A stretch of DNA of 64,000 bases from Mucilaginibacter lacusdianchii (GCF_009770985.1 NZ_WSRW01000002.1:744001-808000); one strand, 5' to 3'. Numbered from the stretch's first letter, positions 44,688 to 54,360 are shown. The notes: generated by a model not told the origin, from the sequence alone. Made by a program: numbers and translations.

Positions 44688-45215
44688 ATGATGATTTTGC
44701 CTTTTTTTACAAAAGGGCAACCAGCACACGCCTCGATTAAAGTTTTAGAGAAAAATCATGGTTTTAAAGAAATTACTGTAGGCAGCGATATCACTGTTTT
44801 GAGTAATAAAATTGAACCGGCACAAAACGGCCACGAAACTTTACAAGGAATAAAATATTTTCAGGTAACTGATACCGCATTGTTAAAACTAGGCAAAGAA
44901 GTTAAAATCAATAAGATATTATTGGGTGTATATAATCAGAAAATTGCCTACATCCATTTGTACCTGGATGAGCAAAACGGAGACAATTTACTGGCAGCTT
45001 TAAAAAATGACTATGGCAGCGGTTTGCGCCCTACCCCCAAAATTAAAAGATATCATTGGAAAAGCAGCCACGTAATGTTGCGCTTCAATGCCACTACAAA
45101 TAATGGCACCACGGTTGTTTTTGCCGATCGCGACTTAAACAAAACCGTTTTTGCCAGTCAGCCTAAGGATTTGTATGACGAGCATGAGGAAGAGTACTTA
45201 ACCAAGGTACCATAA
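44688..45215 (+). CDS. Secreted hypothetical protein, start uncertain
   Basis: A 175-residue reading from ATG 44688 gives a short, uncharged leader (MMILPFFTKGQPAHA) that is unusual for a signal peptide. The frame is open further back to a stop at 44622-44624, and the upstream residues include NCRKLLLGCS, which would supply the missing basic n-region and a longer hydrophobic core, but no ATG, GTG or TTG starts it (an ATT lies at 44637). So a non-standard start or a mutated start codon is possible. The mature part has no recognised domain; it is rich in lysine and beta-prone. It converges on the M16 pair across a shared terminator. Confidence 0.65.
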   Translation: MMILPFFTKGQPAHASIKVLEKNHGFKEITVGSDITVLSNKIEPAQNGHETLQGIKYFQVTDTALLKLGKEVKINKILLGVYNQKIAYIHLYLDEQNGDNLLAALKNDYGSGLRPTPKIKRYHWKSSHVMLRFNATTNNGTTVVFADRDLNKTVFASQPKDLYDEHEEEYLTKVP

Positions 45216-45255
45216 ACAAAAGAGGCGGGAATGGTGATCCCGCCTCTTTTGTTTA
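45213..45255. terminator. Bidirectional terminator between convergent genes
   Basis: TAAACAAAAGAGGCGGGA (including the TAA stop of the upstream gene) pairs perfectly over 18 bp with TCCCGCCTCTTTTGTTTA across a 7-nt loop. It serves the convergent hypothetical and M16 genes. Confidence 0.9.
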
Positions 45256-45263
45256 TAAAGCTA

Positions 45264-46541
45264 CTAGTACTTACCCACAATCACTTTATAAAAGCTTTCA
45301 AAGTTTAAGTACTGGTTGGCCAGTTGTTGCAATTGCTCGGCGGTAACCGTTTTCACGATTTCGGTATATCGGTTGTAATACGCTAAATCCAAGCCCGAAA
45401 AATATGTATTCTTGAACTTGTCAGCGTGCGAAAACACATTTTCCAATCCACCCAGTAAAGAACCTAGCATGTAATTGCGTACTAACGATAACTCGTCTTC
45501 GGTAATTAATTCCGTTTTGAGCAGGTTGATTTCTTTCTCAATTTCGTTAACTGCACTACGGCATACATCGGCTCCTACTTCGGTTGCGATAAAAAATGCA
45601 CCAGCATCTTTTAGTGAAGAAATACCCGAACCTATGCCATAAGTATATCCCTTATCCTCACGAATATTAGCCATCAGGCGTGAGCCAAAGTACCCGCCCA
45701 GCACAGTGTTTAACACCTGCAAGGCTGGAAAATCGGGATGAGAACGATTAACCATCTCAGTACCCATGCGTATGGCCGATTGCAGTGCCTGCGGCTTTTC
45801 GATAAAGTAAAAGCGCTCTGCTGCCGGTTGTAATTCCGGCTGTGCAGTTTCAGCCGGTTGAGCTGCATTATCCCAACCTGTATTAAATGCACCGGTAATT
45901 TGTTGAAGCGTAGCCTCATCTACCTTGCCGGAAATAACCAGCGTACAGTTGGATGGCTGATACATTTGTTTAAAATGGCTCAGCATATCCTCGCGCTGTA
46001 AGCTTTCAAAATCGGCTGGCATAGAGGTAAGTCCATAAATGGTATCTCCATACAGTGCTTTGTTGAAAGCACGACGGGCCAGGATATCGTTTTTTTGCAA
46101 ACTTACCTGCAGCTTTTGCTGCTGGTTGCGGGTGAAGGTTTCTAACTCTTTTGCCGGAAACTGGCTGTCAGTAAGAATACTTTTGATAACCGGTAAGGTA
46201 TGATCCAAATGGCGATTTAAGCTATACATCGTTAATTGCGATTGGTCATAACCATAATCGGCCTGTAAAAAGGCACCATAGTAATCAATCTGGTCAGCAA
46301 TTTGTGATCCGGACATGGTAGACGTACCCTCGGTAAGCATAGCGTTTACTGCCAGATTTAACAACGGTTTGGCCGGGTTGAAACGCAGGTTACCGAAAAT
46401 CCACTCAATACGCACCAGCTCCTGATCACCGGAATTGAACCAGTATACCTGGCAACCATTGTCCAATACGGTATGGCCGGGTTCAATCAGTTTAATATTT
46501 TCAATCGCCTTTGATTCGGGCGCTAAAGTTCTGTTCAACAT
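45264..46541 (-). CDS. M16-family peptidase homologue, non-catalytic subunit type
   Basis: A 425-residue protein with the two-domain M16 (pitrilysin/insulinase) fold, shown by DNGCQVYWFNSGD at the N terminus, AVNAMLTEGTSTMSGSQIADQ and, in the C-terminal half, ANIREDKGYTYGIGSGIS (the Arg/Tyr substrate-binding motif of M16 partners). The HxxEH zinc motif is absent. In M16B peptidases such as the mitochondrial processing peptidase a catalytic subunit pairs with a non-catalytic one; here the HxxEH protein is encoded 6 bp upstream, so the two most likely form a heterodimer. Confidence 0.88.
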   Translation of the reverse strand: MLNRTLAPESKAIENIKLIEPGHTVLDNGCQVYWFNSGDQELVRIEWIFGNLRFNPAKPLLNLAVNAMLTEGTSTMSGSQIADQIDYYGAFLQADYGYDQSQLTMYSLNRHLDHTLPVIKSILTDSQFPAKELETFTRNQQQKLQVSLQKNDILARRAFNKALYGDTIYGLTSMPADFESLQREDMLSHFKQMYQPSNCTLVISGKVDEATLQQITGAFNTGWDNAAQPAETAQPELQPAAERFYFIEKPQALQSAIRMGTEMVNRSHPDFPALQVLNTVLGGYFGSRLMANIREDKGYTYGIGSGISSLKDAGAFFIATEVGADVCRSAVNEIEKEINLLKTELITEDELSLVRNYMLGSLLGGLENVFSHADKFKNTYFSGLDLAYYNRYTEIVKTVTAEQLQQLANQYLNFESFYKVIVGKY

Positions 46542-46547
46542 AACGGT

Positions 46548-47786
46548 TTATTTTTCGGCCAGGTAAATAAGGGTAGATGAATTATCCTTGCGGAAAATGG
46601 CTTTTGCCTGTTCCTGAATTTGCTGCGCCGTCACAGCCAGATATTTTTCTGTTTCGTAATTAAATTCATCGGCATCACCCAGCAGTTCAAAATAAGCCAG
46701 GTTCATGGCCTTATCCAGCAAAGCCATTTCAGAAAACACCATGGTCGACTCGGTTTTATTTTGCACCTTGGTCAATTCATCGGTAGGGATAGGCTCGGTA
46801 CACATCTTTTCCAATTCCTTCCAAATAGCAGCTTCGGCTTCTTCAATGCTGATATTTTCGAGCGGTTTGCCTTCAACCACCATCATGCCTTTATCAAGGC
46901 TGCCGGTTAAATAGGCGTGTATCTCGCTAAACATCGGCGTATCCTTTACCAACGAACGGTACAGGCGTGATGATTGCCCGCGCGACAGAATATCTGAGAT
47001 TAAATCAATGGCGTAGTAATTCTCATCCGTACGTCCAGGAACCTGAAAGGCAATATACACATCGTTTAAAGGCACTTTGGCGGTAACCGTTTCCCTGCGT
47101 TCTTCATGCTGTTCTGGCTCCTGCGGCAGGTTACGGTGGTATTTGTCGCCGGCGGGGATTGGGGCAAACCATTTTTCTGAAAGTTCTTTGACCTGTTCTA
47201 ATGACACGTCGCCGCCAACTACCATAATAGCATTTTGCGGATTGTAGTGTTTTTTAAAAAAAGCTTTTACATCTTCAATCTTAGCGTGCTCGATATGCGA
47301 CAATTCTTTACCTATGGTTGCCCATTGGTAAGCATGTGTTTTGTATACTAAAGGGCGTAAACGCAACCACACATCGCCATAAGGCTGGTTCAAATAACGT
47401 TGCTTAAACTCTTCCATCACCACGTTACGCTGCACTTCTAAACTTTTTTCGCTAAAGGCTAGGCTCAACATACGGTCGCTCTCCAGCCAGAAAGCAGTTT
47501 CGAGGTTTACAGCCGGCAGGGTGATATAATAGTTGGTAATATCGTTGCTGGTAAAAGCATTGTTTTCGCCGCCAACACGTTGCAGGGGCTCGTCGTATAC
47601 CGGAATATTCACAGAACCGCCAAACATCAGGTGCTCAAATAAGTGAGCAAAACCAGTTTGTTCGGGATTTTCATCGCGTGCGCCAACATCATATAAAATG
47701 TTAACTACTGCCATGGGTGTTGTATGATCTTCGTGAACAATTACCCGCAGGCCATTGTCCAATGTGAAACGGTTGAATTTAACCAT
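46548..47786 (-). CDS. M16-family zinc peptidase, catalytic subunit
   Basis: A 412-residue protein with the inverted zinc motif HLFEH (His48, Glu51, His52) in FAHLFEHLMFGG, and a downstream Glu in the expected ENNAFTSNDITNYY region, as in M16B peptidases. It degrades peptides in a clam-shell chamber, with the partner subunit made from the next gene. Because it has no signal peptide, it is probably cytoplasmic. The promoter -7 element is seen at 47816-47823. Confidence 0.92.
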   Translation of the reverse strand: MVKFNRFTLDNGLRVIVHEDHTTPMAVVNILYDVGARDENPEQTGFAHLFEHLMFGGSVNIPVYDEPLQRVGGENNAFTSNDITNYYITLPAVNLETAFWLESDRMLSLAFSEKSLEVQRNVVMEEFKQRYLNQPYGDVWLRLRPLVYKTHAYQWATIGKELSHIEHAKIEDVKAFFKKHYNPQNAIMVVGGDVSLEQVKELSEKWFAPIPAGDKYHRNLPQEPEQHEERRETVTAKVPLNDVYIAFQVPGRTDENYYAIDLISDILSRGQSSRLYRSLVKDTPMFSEIHAYLTGSLDKGMMVVEGKPLENISIEEAEAAIWKELEKMCTEPIPTDELTKVQNKTESTMVFSEMALLDKAMNLAYFELLGDADEFNYETEKYLAVTAQQIQEQAKAIFRKDNSSTLIYLAEK

Positions 47787-47815
47787 GTAATTTCAGAACA
47801 ATTTTTAAGTGGCAG

Positions 47816-47823
47816 CAAATGTA
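47816..47823 (-). promoter_or_regulatory. -7 element of the M16 operon
   Basis: The minus strand reads TACATTTG (TAnnTTTG), 29 bp before the start codon; no TTG is found at the right spacing. Confidence 0.45.
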
Positions 47824-47941
47824 AGGTTTTTAAATTATCCGGCTAATGCCTAATATTGAGCAACCTTAAACTGCCGCAAGTTTATAATATAGTGACACTA
47901 ACGCATACTATAGCGTTGCGGTTTACAATTATCAAGATTGT

Positions 47942-48505
47942 ATGATTGACAGCTTAGCCCTACAAAACCTACTGAAAAGGCGCACAAGCAACCAGTGGGT
48001 ACAACCGATAAGTGAACAACTGGTGCGCGATGGATTTGTATTAACGGACTTGCTTGATTTAACCCTGCATTCCGATGACCAACTTGCTTTTCGGGCAGCA
48101 TGGTTGTTAGATACGCTGATTACACCAAACATTGGTAACTACGCATTGCACCTGCCCTTACTGATAGCCTATAGCTGCAAAACACAAAACCACAGTTGCC
48201 ACAGGCAGTATGCCCGTATATTGATGTATTTTACTTCAAATGAGGCTCCAGATAATGTGAAACAAGTTGTTGCTGAGACAGACATGGAGCCGGTTGTTGA
48301 ACAGTGCTTTGACTGGCTGATTGCGCCTAAAGTAAAAGTAGCGGTTAAAGCCTTTGCAGCTGAAATACTTTTTAACCTGCACCGCCGGTACGATTGGGTG
48401 GCGGAGGAGTTGATTAGCCAATTACAATATTTAATGAAAAACGGCAGCCCTGCCATACAGGCAAAAGGCCGCCGTTTGTTAAATATGCTGCAAAGTAGCA
48501 GCTAA
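47942..48505 (+). CDS. HEAT/ARM-like helical repeat protein, unknown
   Basis: A 187-residue protein built of repeated helix pairs (SDDQLAFRAAWLLDTLI, VKVAVKAFAAEILFNLHRRY, GSPAIQAKGRRLLNMLQ), a pattern typical of HEAT-like alpha solenoids that bind other proteins. No catalytic motif is seen. It is divergent from the M16 operon and convergent with the next small gene (2 bp gap). I cannot assign a role. Confidence 0.72.
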   Translation: MIDSLALQNLLKRRTSNQWVQPISEQLVRDGFVLTDLLDLTLHSDDQLAFRAAWLLDTLITPNIGNYALHLPLLIAYSCKTQNHSCHRQYARILMYFTSNEAPDNVKQVVAETDMEPVVEQCFDWLIAPKVKVAVKAFAAEILFNLHRRYDWVAEELISQLQYLMKNGSPAIQAKGRRLLNMLQSSS

Positions 48506-48507
48506 GC

Positions 48508-48861
48508 TTAGTCTGCCTTTGGACGGTCTGCACCGCGCAGGTTGTCACTTACCTGATGATGGTGCAGCTTGGCCTCAATTGCTGATGAGCTATTGTTGGC
48601 ATAAGTACCGTAAGCATCAACCAGTACACCTTTTAAATTGTGCTTCATGGATGAAATAGCATAAACGATAGACATATCGTCTGGGTTACTTGCGCCTTCA
48701 AAACGATAAAACTCATCTACTTCAAAATCATCAGCAGTTAAATGTATATTTTGATCTTTGTCCTGGATGTTGTCGGCATCGTCGTCAAAGCTTAAATTGG
48801 CAGTATATCCTCTTTTCATTAAGTCGTTAGTGGCATCCACTAAAGTTTCGTAATTTCTCAT
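48508..48861 (-). CDS. Small conserved Bacteroidota protein, function unknown
   Basis: A 117-residue protein with a conserved-looking core (FEVDEFYRFEGASNPDDMSI, then VYAISSMKHNLKGVLVDAYG). From memory this pattern is common in Bacteroidota, where entries are often labelled phosphoribosylpyrophosphate synthetase; that name is not supported, since the protein is one third the size and lacks the PRPP-binding loop. It is a single gene, ending 2 bp from the convergent HEAT-like gene. Confidence 0.75.
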   Translation of the reverse strand: MRNYETLVDATNDLMKRGYTANLSFDDDADNIQDKDQNIHLTADDFEVDEFYRFEGASNPDDMSIVYAISSMKHNLKGVLVDAYGTYANNSSSAIEAKLHHHQVSDNLRGADRPKAD

Positions 48862-49007
48862 GGTAGTATCTAGTTTAAGTTACTTGTGGTATTTGCAGTG
48901 TGTTTATAGATTAACCGTTATGTGCAGGCTGTTGTTTGCGGTGTGAATAGTTTTGTACAATTAAGTGCAACTAAAAAGCATTATTAATTAAGTAACTGGC
49001 ATAAAAA

Positions 49008-49033
49008 AAAGCCGACACGGATGTGTCGGCTTT
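49008..49033 (-). terminator. Terminator of the ferritin gene
   Basis: AAAGCCGACAC and GTGTCGGCTTT pair over 11 bp with a 4-nt loop; the minus strand continues into a run of T. It starts 18 bp after the ferritin stop. Confidence 0.8.
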
Positions 49034-49051
49034 ACAATTTGCTTTTATATT

Positions 49052-49591
49052 TTATTCAGCGCCAGTTTCGCTATCGTATTTAATTTTATTGACATGCTTG
49101 TCAATTTCCCAGCGGCCGGTACCTTCTTCGCCAATCACTTCAAACAGTTCCAGCGCACGACGGGCTTTGTACTCTTCTTCGCGCTGTTCTTTCATAAACC
49201 AGTTCAAAAACTCAAAGGTTACAAAATCCTGCTCTTTCATGCAGTTGGCTGCAATGTTTTTGAATGATTGGGTAATGGCCACCTCTTGTTCTAAAGCGTC
49301 TTCAAACACTTCTCGGAAGGTTGCATACTCTTGTTTAATACCGGTTACATCAGGTGTAATGGCATTGCCACCCATGTCTAAAACATATTTAAACAGTTTT
49401 AATTGGTGGTGGCGTTCTTCTTCTGATTGTTTGAAAAAGTAGTCGGCTGAGTAATCGAAACCATTGCGGTTACACCATGAGGCCATAGCTAAATAAATAG
49501 CTGATGAATGGGCTTCTTTTTTTATCTGTTGATTTAAGAGTGCTTCAATATCTTCAGATAACAAGCACTTTATACGCATAATATCTTTCAT
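49052..49591 (-). CDS. ftnA: Ferritin
   Basis: A 179-residue protein of the non-haem bacterial ferritin family, slightly longer than usual by an acidic/Lys tail. The four-helix bundle and di-iron ligands are visible: IKKEAHSSAIYLAMASWC (ExxH), FKQSEEERHHQLKLFKY (EExxHH-like), the Glu in ALEQEVAITQSF and the Gln in FMKEQREEEYKARR. It oxidises Fe(II) and stores it as a mineral core inside a 24-subunit cage. A single gene with its own terminator. The Met-start at residue 4 (MRIKC) is an alternative; 49591 is the first. Confidence 0.95.
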   Translation of the reverse strand: MKDIMRIKCLLSEDIEALLNQQIKKEAHSSAIYLAMASWCNRNGFDYSADYFFKQSEEERHHQLKLFKYVLDMGGNAITPDVTGIKQEYATFREVFEDALEQEVAITQSFKNIAANCMKEQDFVTFEFLNWFMKEQREEEYKARRALELFEVIGEEGTGRWEIDKHVNKIKYDSETGAE

Positions 49592-49731
49592 AACAATTAC
49601 AGTTAATTACTGTGTAAAGAATGTAATACAATAATAGTGCTATACTTTTTATTGGCAGAATTTTATAACAATATGAAATAAGTCTAAATTAGAAAATACT
49701 GAAGTTTAAGCCGTTGATTGACCCGCAATAA

Positions 49732-50106
49732 TCAAATAACAATTCTGTTCAACCGATCATGAATGATTTTATTCAATTCAAGCATGACAAAGGTTCCTTC
49801 AAGGAGTTCTTTTAGGGAAATGATTTGCAATAGATTGAGAATGTAACAAGTATTGCAGGCGCAAATAAACACCATTTCAATTTCGGGCGATTTACTATTG
49901 TCGAGTAACAACATCTCTATATCAACCCGATAGATAGACGACTTTAGCTTTAGCAAATTGCGGTAATCGAATTTTACCAGCTTATCGGCAAAATCTATGT
50001 ACCAGCAACCTTCGCGGTCGCATTGGTAAACAGCCCCGGCTTTAGTGGCAAAAACCTCTTGAAAATTTACAGCACGTTCAACTTTAACGGTAGTCATCGT
50101 ATGCAA
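49732..50106 (-). CDS. Small conserved protein, function unknown
   Basis: A 124-residue soluble protein with two conserved-looking parts: CDREGCWYIDFADKLVKFDY (residues 28-47) and the Cys-containing FICACNTCYILNLLQI (80-95). It resembles a family of short Bacteroidota proteins of unknown role that I recognise only by pattern. Two Met codons (residues 1 and 4) are possible starts. It is in a run of three minus-strand small genes ahead of clpB. Confidence 0.65.
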   Translation of the reverse strand: MHTMTTVKVERAVNFQEVFATKAGAVYQCDREGCWYIDFADKLVKFDYRNLLKLKSSIYRVDIEMLLLDNSKSPEIEMVFICACNTCYILNLLQIISLKELLEGTFVMLELNKIIHDRLNRIVI

Positions 50107-50180
50107 ATTTAAAGCTATTTAGAAATAGTCCAAATAATATTAAAAGTTTTTTTGCCTGCTATAATACATAGCGCAGTAGT

Positions 50181-50582
50181 TTACTTGTACCGAGTAAACG
50201 CCCAATAACCATCGGCATCTTTTTTATAGCTTACTTCGTAAGCCTGTCCCTCAACTATAATTCTAAAAGAAAATTCGTTTAAGCGGCTATCGTTAGGAAT
50301 GTGATGACTTACAATACTATCCGCAACCATTTGAATGGCCCTGGCGTGCTCATCTTCAGAACGCGGCGGTTCGGGCAGCGGCATCCAGTGGGTATAATTA
50401 GTTAAACTTTGTGGCGCTGCGAGATGATCCTCCCATTCAGGCTGGCCATTTTTGGTAGTTAAAGCCGATACCAGATAATTGTCTAAAAGTCCATATACAG
50501 TGTCAGGATCGGAATTGATATTATATAACAACACCGGCTGATTTTCGGCCGGTAACTTTTCTTTTATGGATATCCAAGTCAT
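50181..50582 (-). CDS. DUF551-like small protein
   Basis: A 133-residue protein. Its first 80 residues have the DUF551 pattern: WISIKEKLPAENQPVLLY at the N terminus and THWMPLPEPPRSEDE further on, a family found in phages, plasmids and bacterial chromosomes. The C-terminal 50 residues (FRIIVEGQAYEVSYKKDADG) are beta-like and unassigned. The role is unknown. The downstream DUF4269 gene is 31 bp upstream on the same strand, so the two may be an operon. Confidence 0.75.
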   Translation of the reverse strand: MTWISIKEKLPAENQPVLLYNINSDPDTVYGLLDNYLVSALTTKNGQPEWEDHLAAPQSLTNYTHWMPLPEPPRSEDEHARAIQMVADSIVSHHIPNDSRLNEFSFRIIVEGQAYEVSYKKDADGYWAFTRYK

Positions 50583-50612
50583 TGTTAATCAAAATACTTT
50601 GTGTAAAACATA

Positions 50613-51179
50613 CTAATATCTTTTATCGGGCTCATTAATATTGCTATCATAAATATGCAGCAACAACTCATAAGCATTGCCTTCCAGATTAAGCAGATAG
50701 GCAAAAGCCGGCTCAGTTTTAACACCTTGTTGCTTCAGCGAAATAACTTGCTTTTTAAACGCATCACCATGCTGGCGCAACAAAAAATCCCCTACCAACA
50801 TGTGCCGGTAAGCTGCCTGCTGCTTCACTGACACGTACTGACCAAACAGCTCAACCGGCCACCCATCTATTACCATAGAGGCTATTATGGTTGGCTCGCC
50901 ATTCACTACAGTCTCCGCAAGTTCAAAATTATCATAAGTTGAAAAGCACCGCAAAACGTCGGCTTTAAATTCTTCTTTCCGCTCAAAATCACAAATGATA
51001 TCTAAATCGCTTCCGGATATATTTATCACCAGTGGAACCGTTCCTACCAGCAATGGATGATAAGCAGCTAATTTTTCCATGATGCACTGCCTTTTAAGCA
51101 GATGATATACCTCCTGCTGGTCGGCATTGCCATCGTGCAAATAATCTATTCTGTTGTATTTAACCGCGTTAAACATCAC
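50613..51179 (-). CDS. DUF4269-family (nucleotidyltransferase-fold) protein
   Basis: A 188-residue protein with the DUF4269 pattern: LVGTVPLVINISGSDLDIIC (Gly-x-D-x-D) and WPVELFGQYVSVKQQAAYRH. The family belongs to the nucleotidyltransferase-like fold, with the two Asp as metal-binding candidates. The biological substrate is not known. It precedes the DUF551-like gene in the same orientation. Confidence 0.8.
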   Translation of the reverse strand: MMFNAVKYNRIDYLHDGNADQQEVYHLLKRQCIMEKLAAYHPLLVGTVPLVINISGSDLDIICDFERKEEFKADVLRCFSTYDNFELAETVVNGEPTIIASMVIDGWPVELFGQYVSVKQQAAYRHMLVGDFLLRQHGDAFKKQVISLKQQGVKTEPAFAYLLNLEGNAYELLLHIYDSNINEPDKRY

Positions 51180-51221
51180 TTTCTGAAAGCTTTTAACACT
51201 ACAATAGTAACATTTTTAAAC

Positions 51222-51257
51222 AACAAAGGGAGTTACCCTACGGCACCTCCCTTTGTT
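51222..51257 (-). terminator. Terminator of clpB
   Basis: AACAAAGGGAG and CTCCCTTTGTT pair over 11 bp around a 14-nt loop, 42 bp past the clpB stop. Confidence 0.75.
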
Positions 51258-51298
51258 ATTTTTATTGATTTATAATTCCTTATTCTCGAATCTAATGC

Positions 51299-53890
51299 TT
51301 ACTCGTTCAAAAACACAAACTGGTTATCAAACATATCCAGCTTAATGCGGCTATCTTTGTCCACCTTACCAGCGAGTATCTGTTTAGATAACTCGTTCAG
51401 GATTTTCTTTTGGATAACCCTTTTCAGCGGACGGGCACCGAATTGCGGATCGTAACCCAATTGCGCCAGCCAGTCTAAAGCCTCTGCCGAAGCATCCATG
51501 TGGATACCCATTTCAGCCAGTGTTTGCTGCAAGCCTTTAAACTGTAGTTTTACAATATCACTAATTTCATCACGACCCAGTGGTGTAAACATGATGATCT
51601 CATCAATACGGTTCAAAAACTCTGGCCGGATGGTTTGGCGCAAAAGATCAAACAGCTGACTTTTGGTTTTGGCAATTACCTCGTCTTTTTGCAACTCATC
51701 ATAGCTTTCGAAGTTCTGCTGAATAATATGCGACCCGATGTTAGAGGTCATGATTACGATGGTATTTTTAAAGTTCACCACGCGGCCTTTGTTGTCGGTT
51801 AAGCGGCCATCATCCAACACCTGCAACAAGATATTGAATACATCTGGGTGCGCTTTCTCAATCTCATCCAGCAGAATCACGCTGTATGGTTTACGACGAA
51901 CTGCCTCAGTTAACTGACCACCTTCATCATACCCCACGTAGCCCGGAGGCGCACCAATTAAACGGCTAACGGCATGGCGTTCCTGATACTCCGACATATC
52001 GATACGAACCATCGATTGCTCGTCATCAAACAGGAATTCGGCCAGGGCTTTAGCCAGCTCGGTTTTACCAACACCGGTTGTGCCTAAAAAGATGAACGAA
52101 CCGATAGGTCTGCGTTTATCCTGCAAACCGGCACGACTGCGGCGAATAGCATCACTGATAGCTTCGATAGCTTCTTCCTGACCGGCTACACGTTTGTGCA
52201 ACTCTTCTTCCAGGTTAAGCAGCTTTTCGCGCTCGCTTTGTATCATCTTGGTGATAGGTATGCCCGTCCACCTTGATACTACGCCGGCAATGTCATCAGC
52301 GGTAACTTCTTCTTTCAGCATACGGTGATCGGCCTGATTTTCCAGTAAAGCAGCTTTCAGTTTTTCCACTTCAGCCTCAGCTTCGCGAATACGGCCGTAG
52401 CGCAGTTCAGCTACCTTACCGTAATCACCGGCACGTTCGGCCTGTTCAGCTTCCAATTTATAAGCCTCAATAGCTTCAATTTTTAAGTTGATGCCATCTA
52501 CCAAATCTTTTTCGCTCTGCCATTTGGCACGCAATGAATCGCGCTCTGCAGACAGGTTGGCAATCTCTTCGCTCAAGTCTTTTACCTTGCGATCATCGTT
52601 CTCGCGTTTTATGGCCTCGCGCTCAATTTCGAGCTGCATAATGCGGCGTTCCAGTTCATCAACCGCTTCAGGTACCGAGTTCATTTCCAGGCGCAGTTTA
52701 GACGCCGCCTCGTCCATCAAATCGATAGCCTTATCGGGTAAAAAGCGGTCGGCAATGTACCGTTGCGACATTTCAACAGAAGCAATTATAGCCTCGTCTT
52801 TAATACGCACTTTATGGTGTGCCTCGTAACGTTCCTTTAAGCCACGCAAAATGGAGATGGCATCGGCAGCATCCGGCTCGTCAACCATTACGCGTTGAAA
52901 GCGGCGTTCAAGGGCTTTATCTTTTTCTATATATTTCTGGTACTCGTTCAGTGTAGTGGCACCTATAGCACGCAGCTCGCCACGAGCCAAAGCAGGTTTC
53001 AATATATTGGCCGCATCCATAGCGCCCTCGCCCCCACCGGCACCTACCAGCGTATGTATTTCGTCGATGAAGAGGATAATTTCGCCATCACTTTTAATTA
53101 CTTCGCCAATTACGGCTTTCAGGCGCTCTTCAAACTCACCTTTGTACTTGGCACCGGCCACCAGTGCGCCCATATCTAACGAGTACACGGTTTTAGTTTT
53201 TAAGTTCTCGGGAGCATCGCCTTTAATGATACGGAAAGCGATACCTTCGGCAATAGCAGTTTTACCAACCCCAGGTTCGCCTACCAGTACCGGATTGTTT
53301 TTTGTACGGCGTGATAAGATCTGAATCACTCGACGAATCTCTTCATCACGGCCAATTACCGGATCCAATTTACCTGACGCGGCATAGTCATTTAAGTTAC
53401 GGGCATATTTATTAAGCGCGTTATAAGTAGCTTCGGCATTTTGGCCGGTTACTTTACTGTCGCCCCGCAAACTAACAATAGCTGCTTTTAAATCTTTTTC
53501 GTTAACGCCGTAATCTTTTAATGCGGCGCTGGCTTTATCGTTTACAGACAAGATGCCCAGCAGCAAATGCTCTACCGATACAAACTCGTCTTTAAATTCT
53601 TTTAAGTAACCTTGTGCTTTTTGTAAAGCACTATTGGTGTTTGATGATAAATATAGCTCGCTACCGCTTACTTTTGGAAAAGCAGCAATCTGCTGGTCTA
53701 AAGTATCGTTTAAGCGGGCAATGTTAACGTTCAGCTTTTTTAATAAATAGCTAATTACGTTTTCATCAACCAGTAACAAACCTTTTAGCAAGTGGGCATT
53801 TTCAATAGCCTGTTGCTGATTACCGGTTGCAATTTCGGAAGCTTTTTGTACGGCTTCCTGCGCTTTTATGGTAAAGTTGTTAAAATTCAT
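51299..53890 (-). CDS. clpB: ATP-dependent disaggregase ClpB
   Basis: An 863-residue Hsp100 chaperone that works with DnaK to pull proteins out of aggregates. Seen: the N-terminal Clp repeats (1-145), the first AAA domain with Walker [11 protein letters not shown] and Walker [12 protein letters not shown], a long coiled-coil middle domain (about 400-530, rich in Glu/Lys/Arg), the second AAA domain with Walker [11 protein letters not shown] and [13 protein letters not shown], and a C-terminal small domain. The middle domain identifies it as ClpB and not ClpA or ClpC. No heat-shock-type promoter could be recognised upstream. Confidence 0.97.
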   Translation of the reverse strand: MNFNNFTIKAQEAVQKASEIATGNQQQAIENAHLLKGLLLVDENVISYLLKKLNVNIARLNDTLDQQIAAFPKVSGSELYLSSNTNSALQKAQGYLKEFKDEFVSVEHLLLGILSVNDKASAALKDYGVNEKDLKAAIVSLRGDSKVTGQNAEATYNALNKYARNLNDYAASGKLDPVIGRDEEIRRVIQILSRRTKNNPVLVGEPGVGKTAIAEGIAFRIIKGDAPENLKTKTVYSLDMGALVAGAKYKGEFEERLKAVIGEVIKSDGEIILFIDEIHTLVGAGGGEGAMDAANILKPALARGELRAIGATTLNEYQKYIEKDKALERRFQRVMVDEPDAADAISILRGLKERYEAHHKVRIKDEAIIASVEMSQRYIADRFLPDKAIDLMDEAASKLRLEMNSVPEAVDELERRIMQLEIEREAIKRENDDRKVKDLSEEIANLSAERDSLRAKWQSEKDLVDGINLKIEAIEAYKLEAEQAERAGDYGKVAELRYGRIREAEAEVEKLKAALLENQADHRMLKEEVTADDIAGVVSRWTGIPITKMIQSEREKLLNLEEELHKRVAGQEEAIEAISDAIRRSRAGLQDKRRPIGSFIFLGTTGVGKTELAKALAEFLFDDEQSMVRIDMSEYQERHAVSRLIGAPPGYVGYDEGGQLTEAVRRKPYSVILLDEIEKAHPDVFNILLQVLDDGRLTDNKGRVVNFKNTIVIMTSNIGSHIIQQNFESYDELQKDEVIAKTKSQLFDLLRQTIRPEFLNRIDEIIMFTPLGRDEISDIVKLQFKGLQQTLAEMGIHMDASAEALDWLAQLGYDPQFGARPLKRVIQKKILNELSKQILAGKVDKDSRIKLDMFDNQFVFLNE

Positions 53891-54072
53891 GGTTATAAAT
53901 TATTGTTCAAAACAATCTGTTCAATACTATTCAAATCATTTGCCACAACCCATAAAATGCAAATTTGTCATTTAAAAATAATTTCGGCCGACAAATTGGC
54001 AACTCCTGCTGCTCAATAAAACAATACACCCATTTAAGCGTAATTTGGTTGTACATCTAAATCTACCAAACT

Positions 54073-54162
54073 ATGAAAAAAGTATTCACCTCTATTGTAT
54101 CACTATTTGTGCTTATATTTTTTATACTGACGTATGTATTTTCAACAGATTCGGCCAATTAA
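54073..54162 (+). CDS. Possible 29-residue single-span membrane peptide
   Basis: An ATG-started 29-codon frame: MKKVFTSIVS, then LFVLIFFILTYVF as a hydrophobic core, ending STDSAN. The basic start, one membrane span and short polar end are the typical shape of small membrane proteins and it is too short for usual gene callers. There is no strong promoter or Shine-Dalgarno evidence, so it may not be expressed. Confidence 0.35.
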   Translation: MKKVFTSIVSLFVLIFFILTYVFSTDSAN

Positions 54163-54333
54163 TAAAGCACAGTTAACAGATAAACAGCTTTAATTAATGC
54201 TTTTAATCAATTTAAACATTAATTTAAGGCTGTTTTTATGATTTAATTAACTAATAAATAACTAAGAGCTCTTAAAGTTAGGCCCAAAGGCTATTTATCA
54301 ACACTTTACATTTTTCAATATCTTAAAATTTAT

Positions 54334-54341
54334 TAGATTTG
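54334..54341 (+). promoter_or_regulatory. -7 element of the histidine kinase gene
   Basis: TAGATTTG fits TAnnTTTG and lies 20 bp before the TTG start at 54361, placing transcription start about 13 nt upstream of the gene. Confidence 0.5.
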
Positions 54342-54360
54342 GTTCTCCAAGTTAATACTA

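Larger units (their letters stand above)
53891..54360. other. Intergenic region between clpB and the histidine kinase
   Basis: 470 bp, strongly AT-rich. It contains one possible 29-codon ORF (54073-54162) and the -7 element at 54334-54341. No exact TAnnTTTG was found on the minus strand for clpB. No other structure was seen. Confidence 0.5.
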
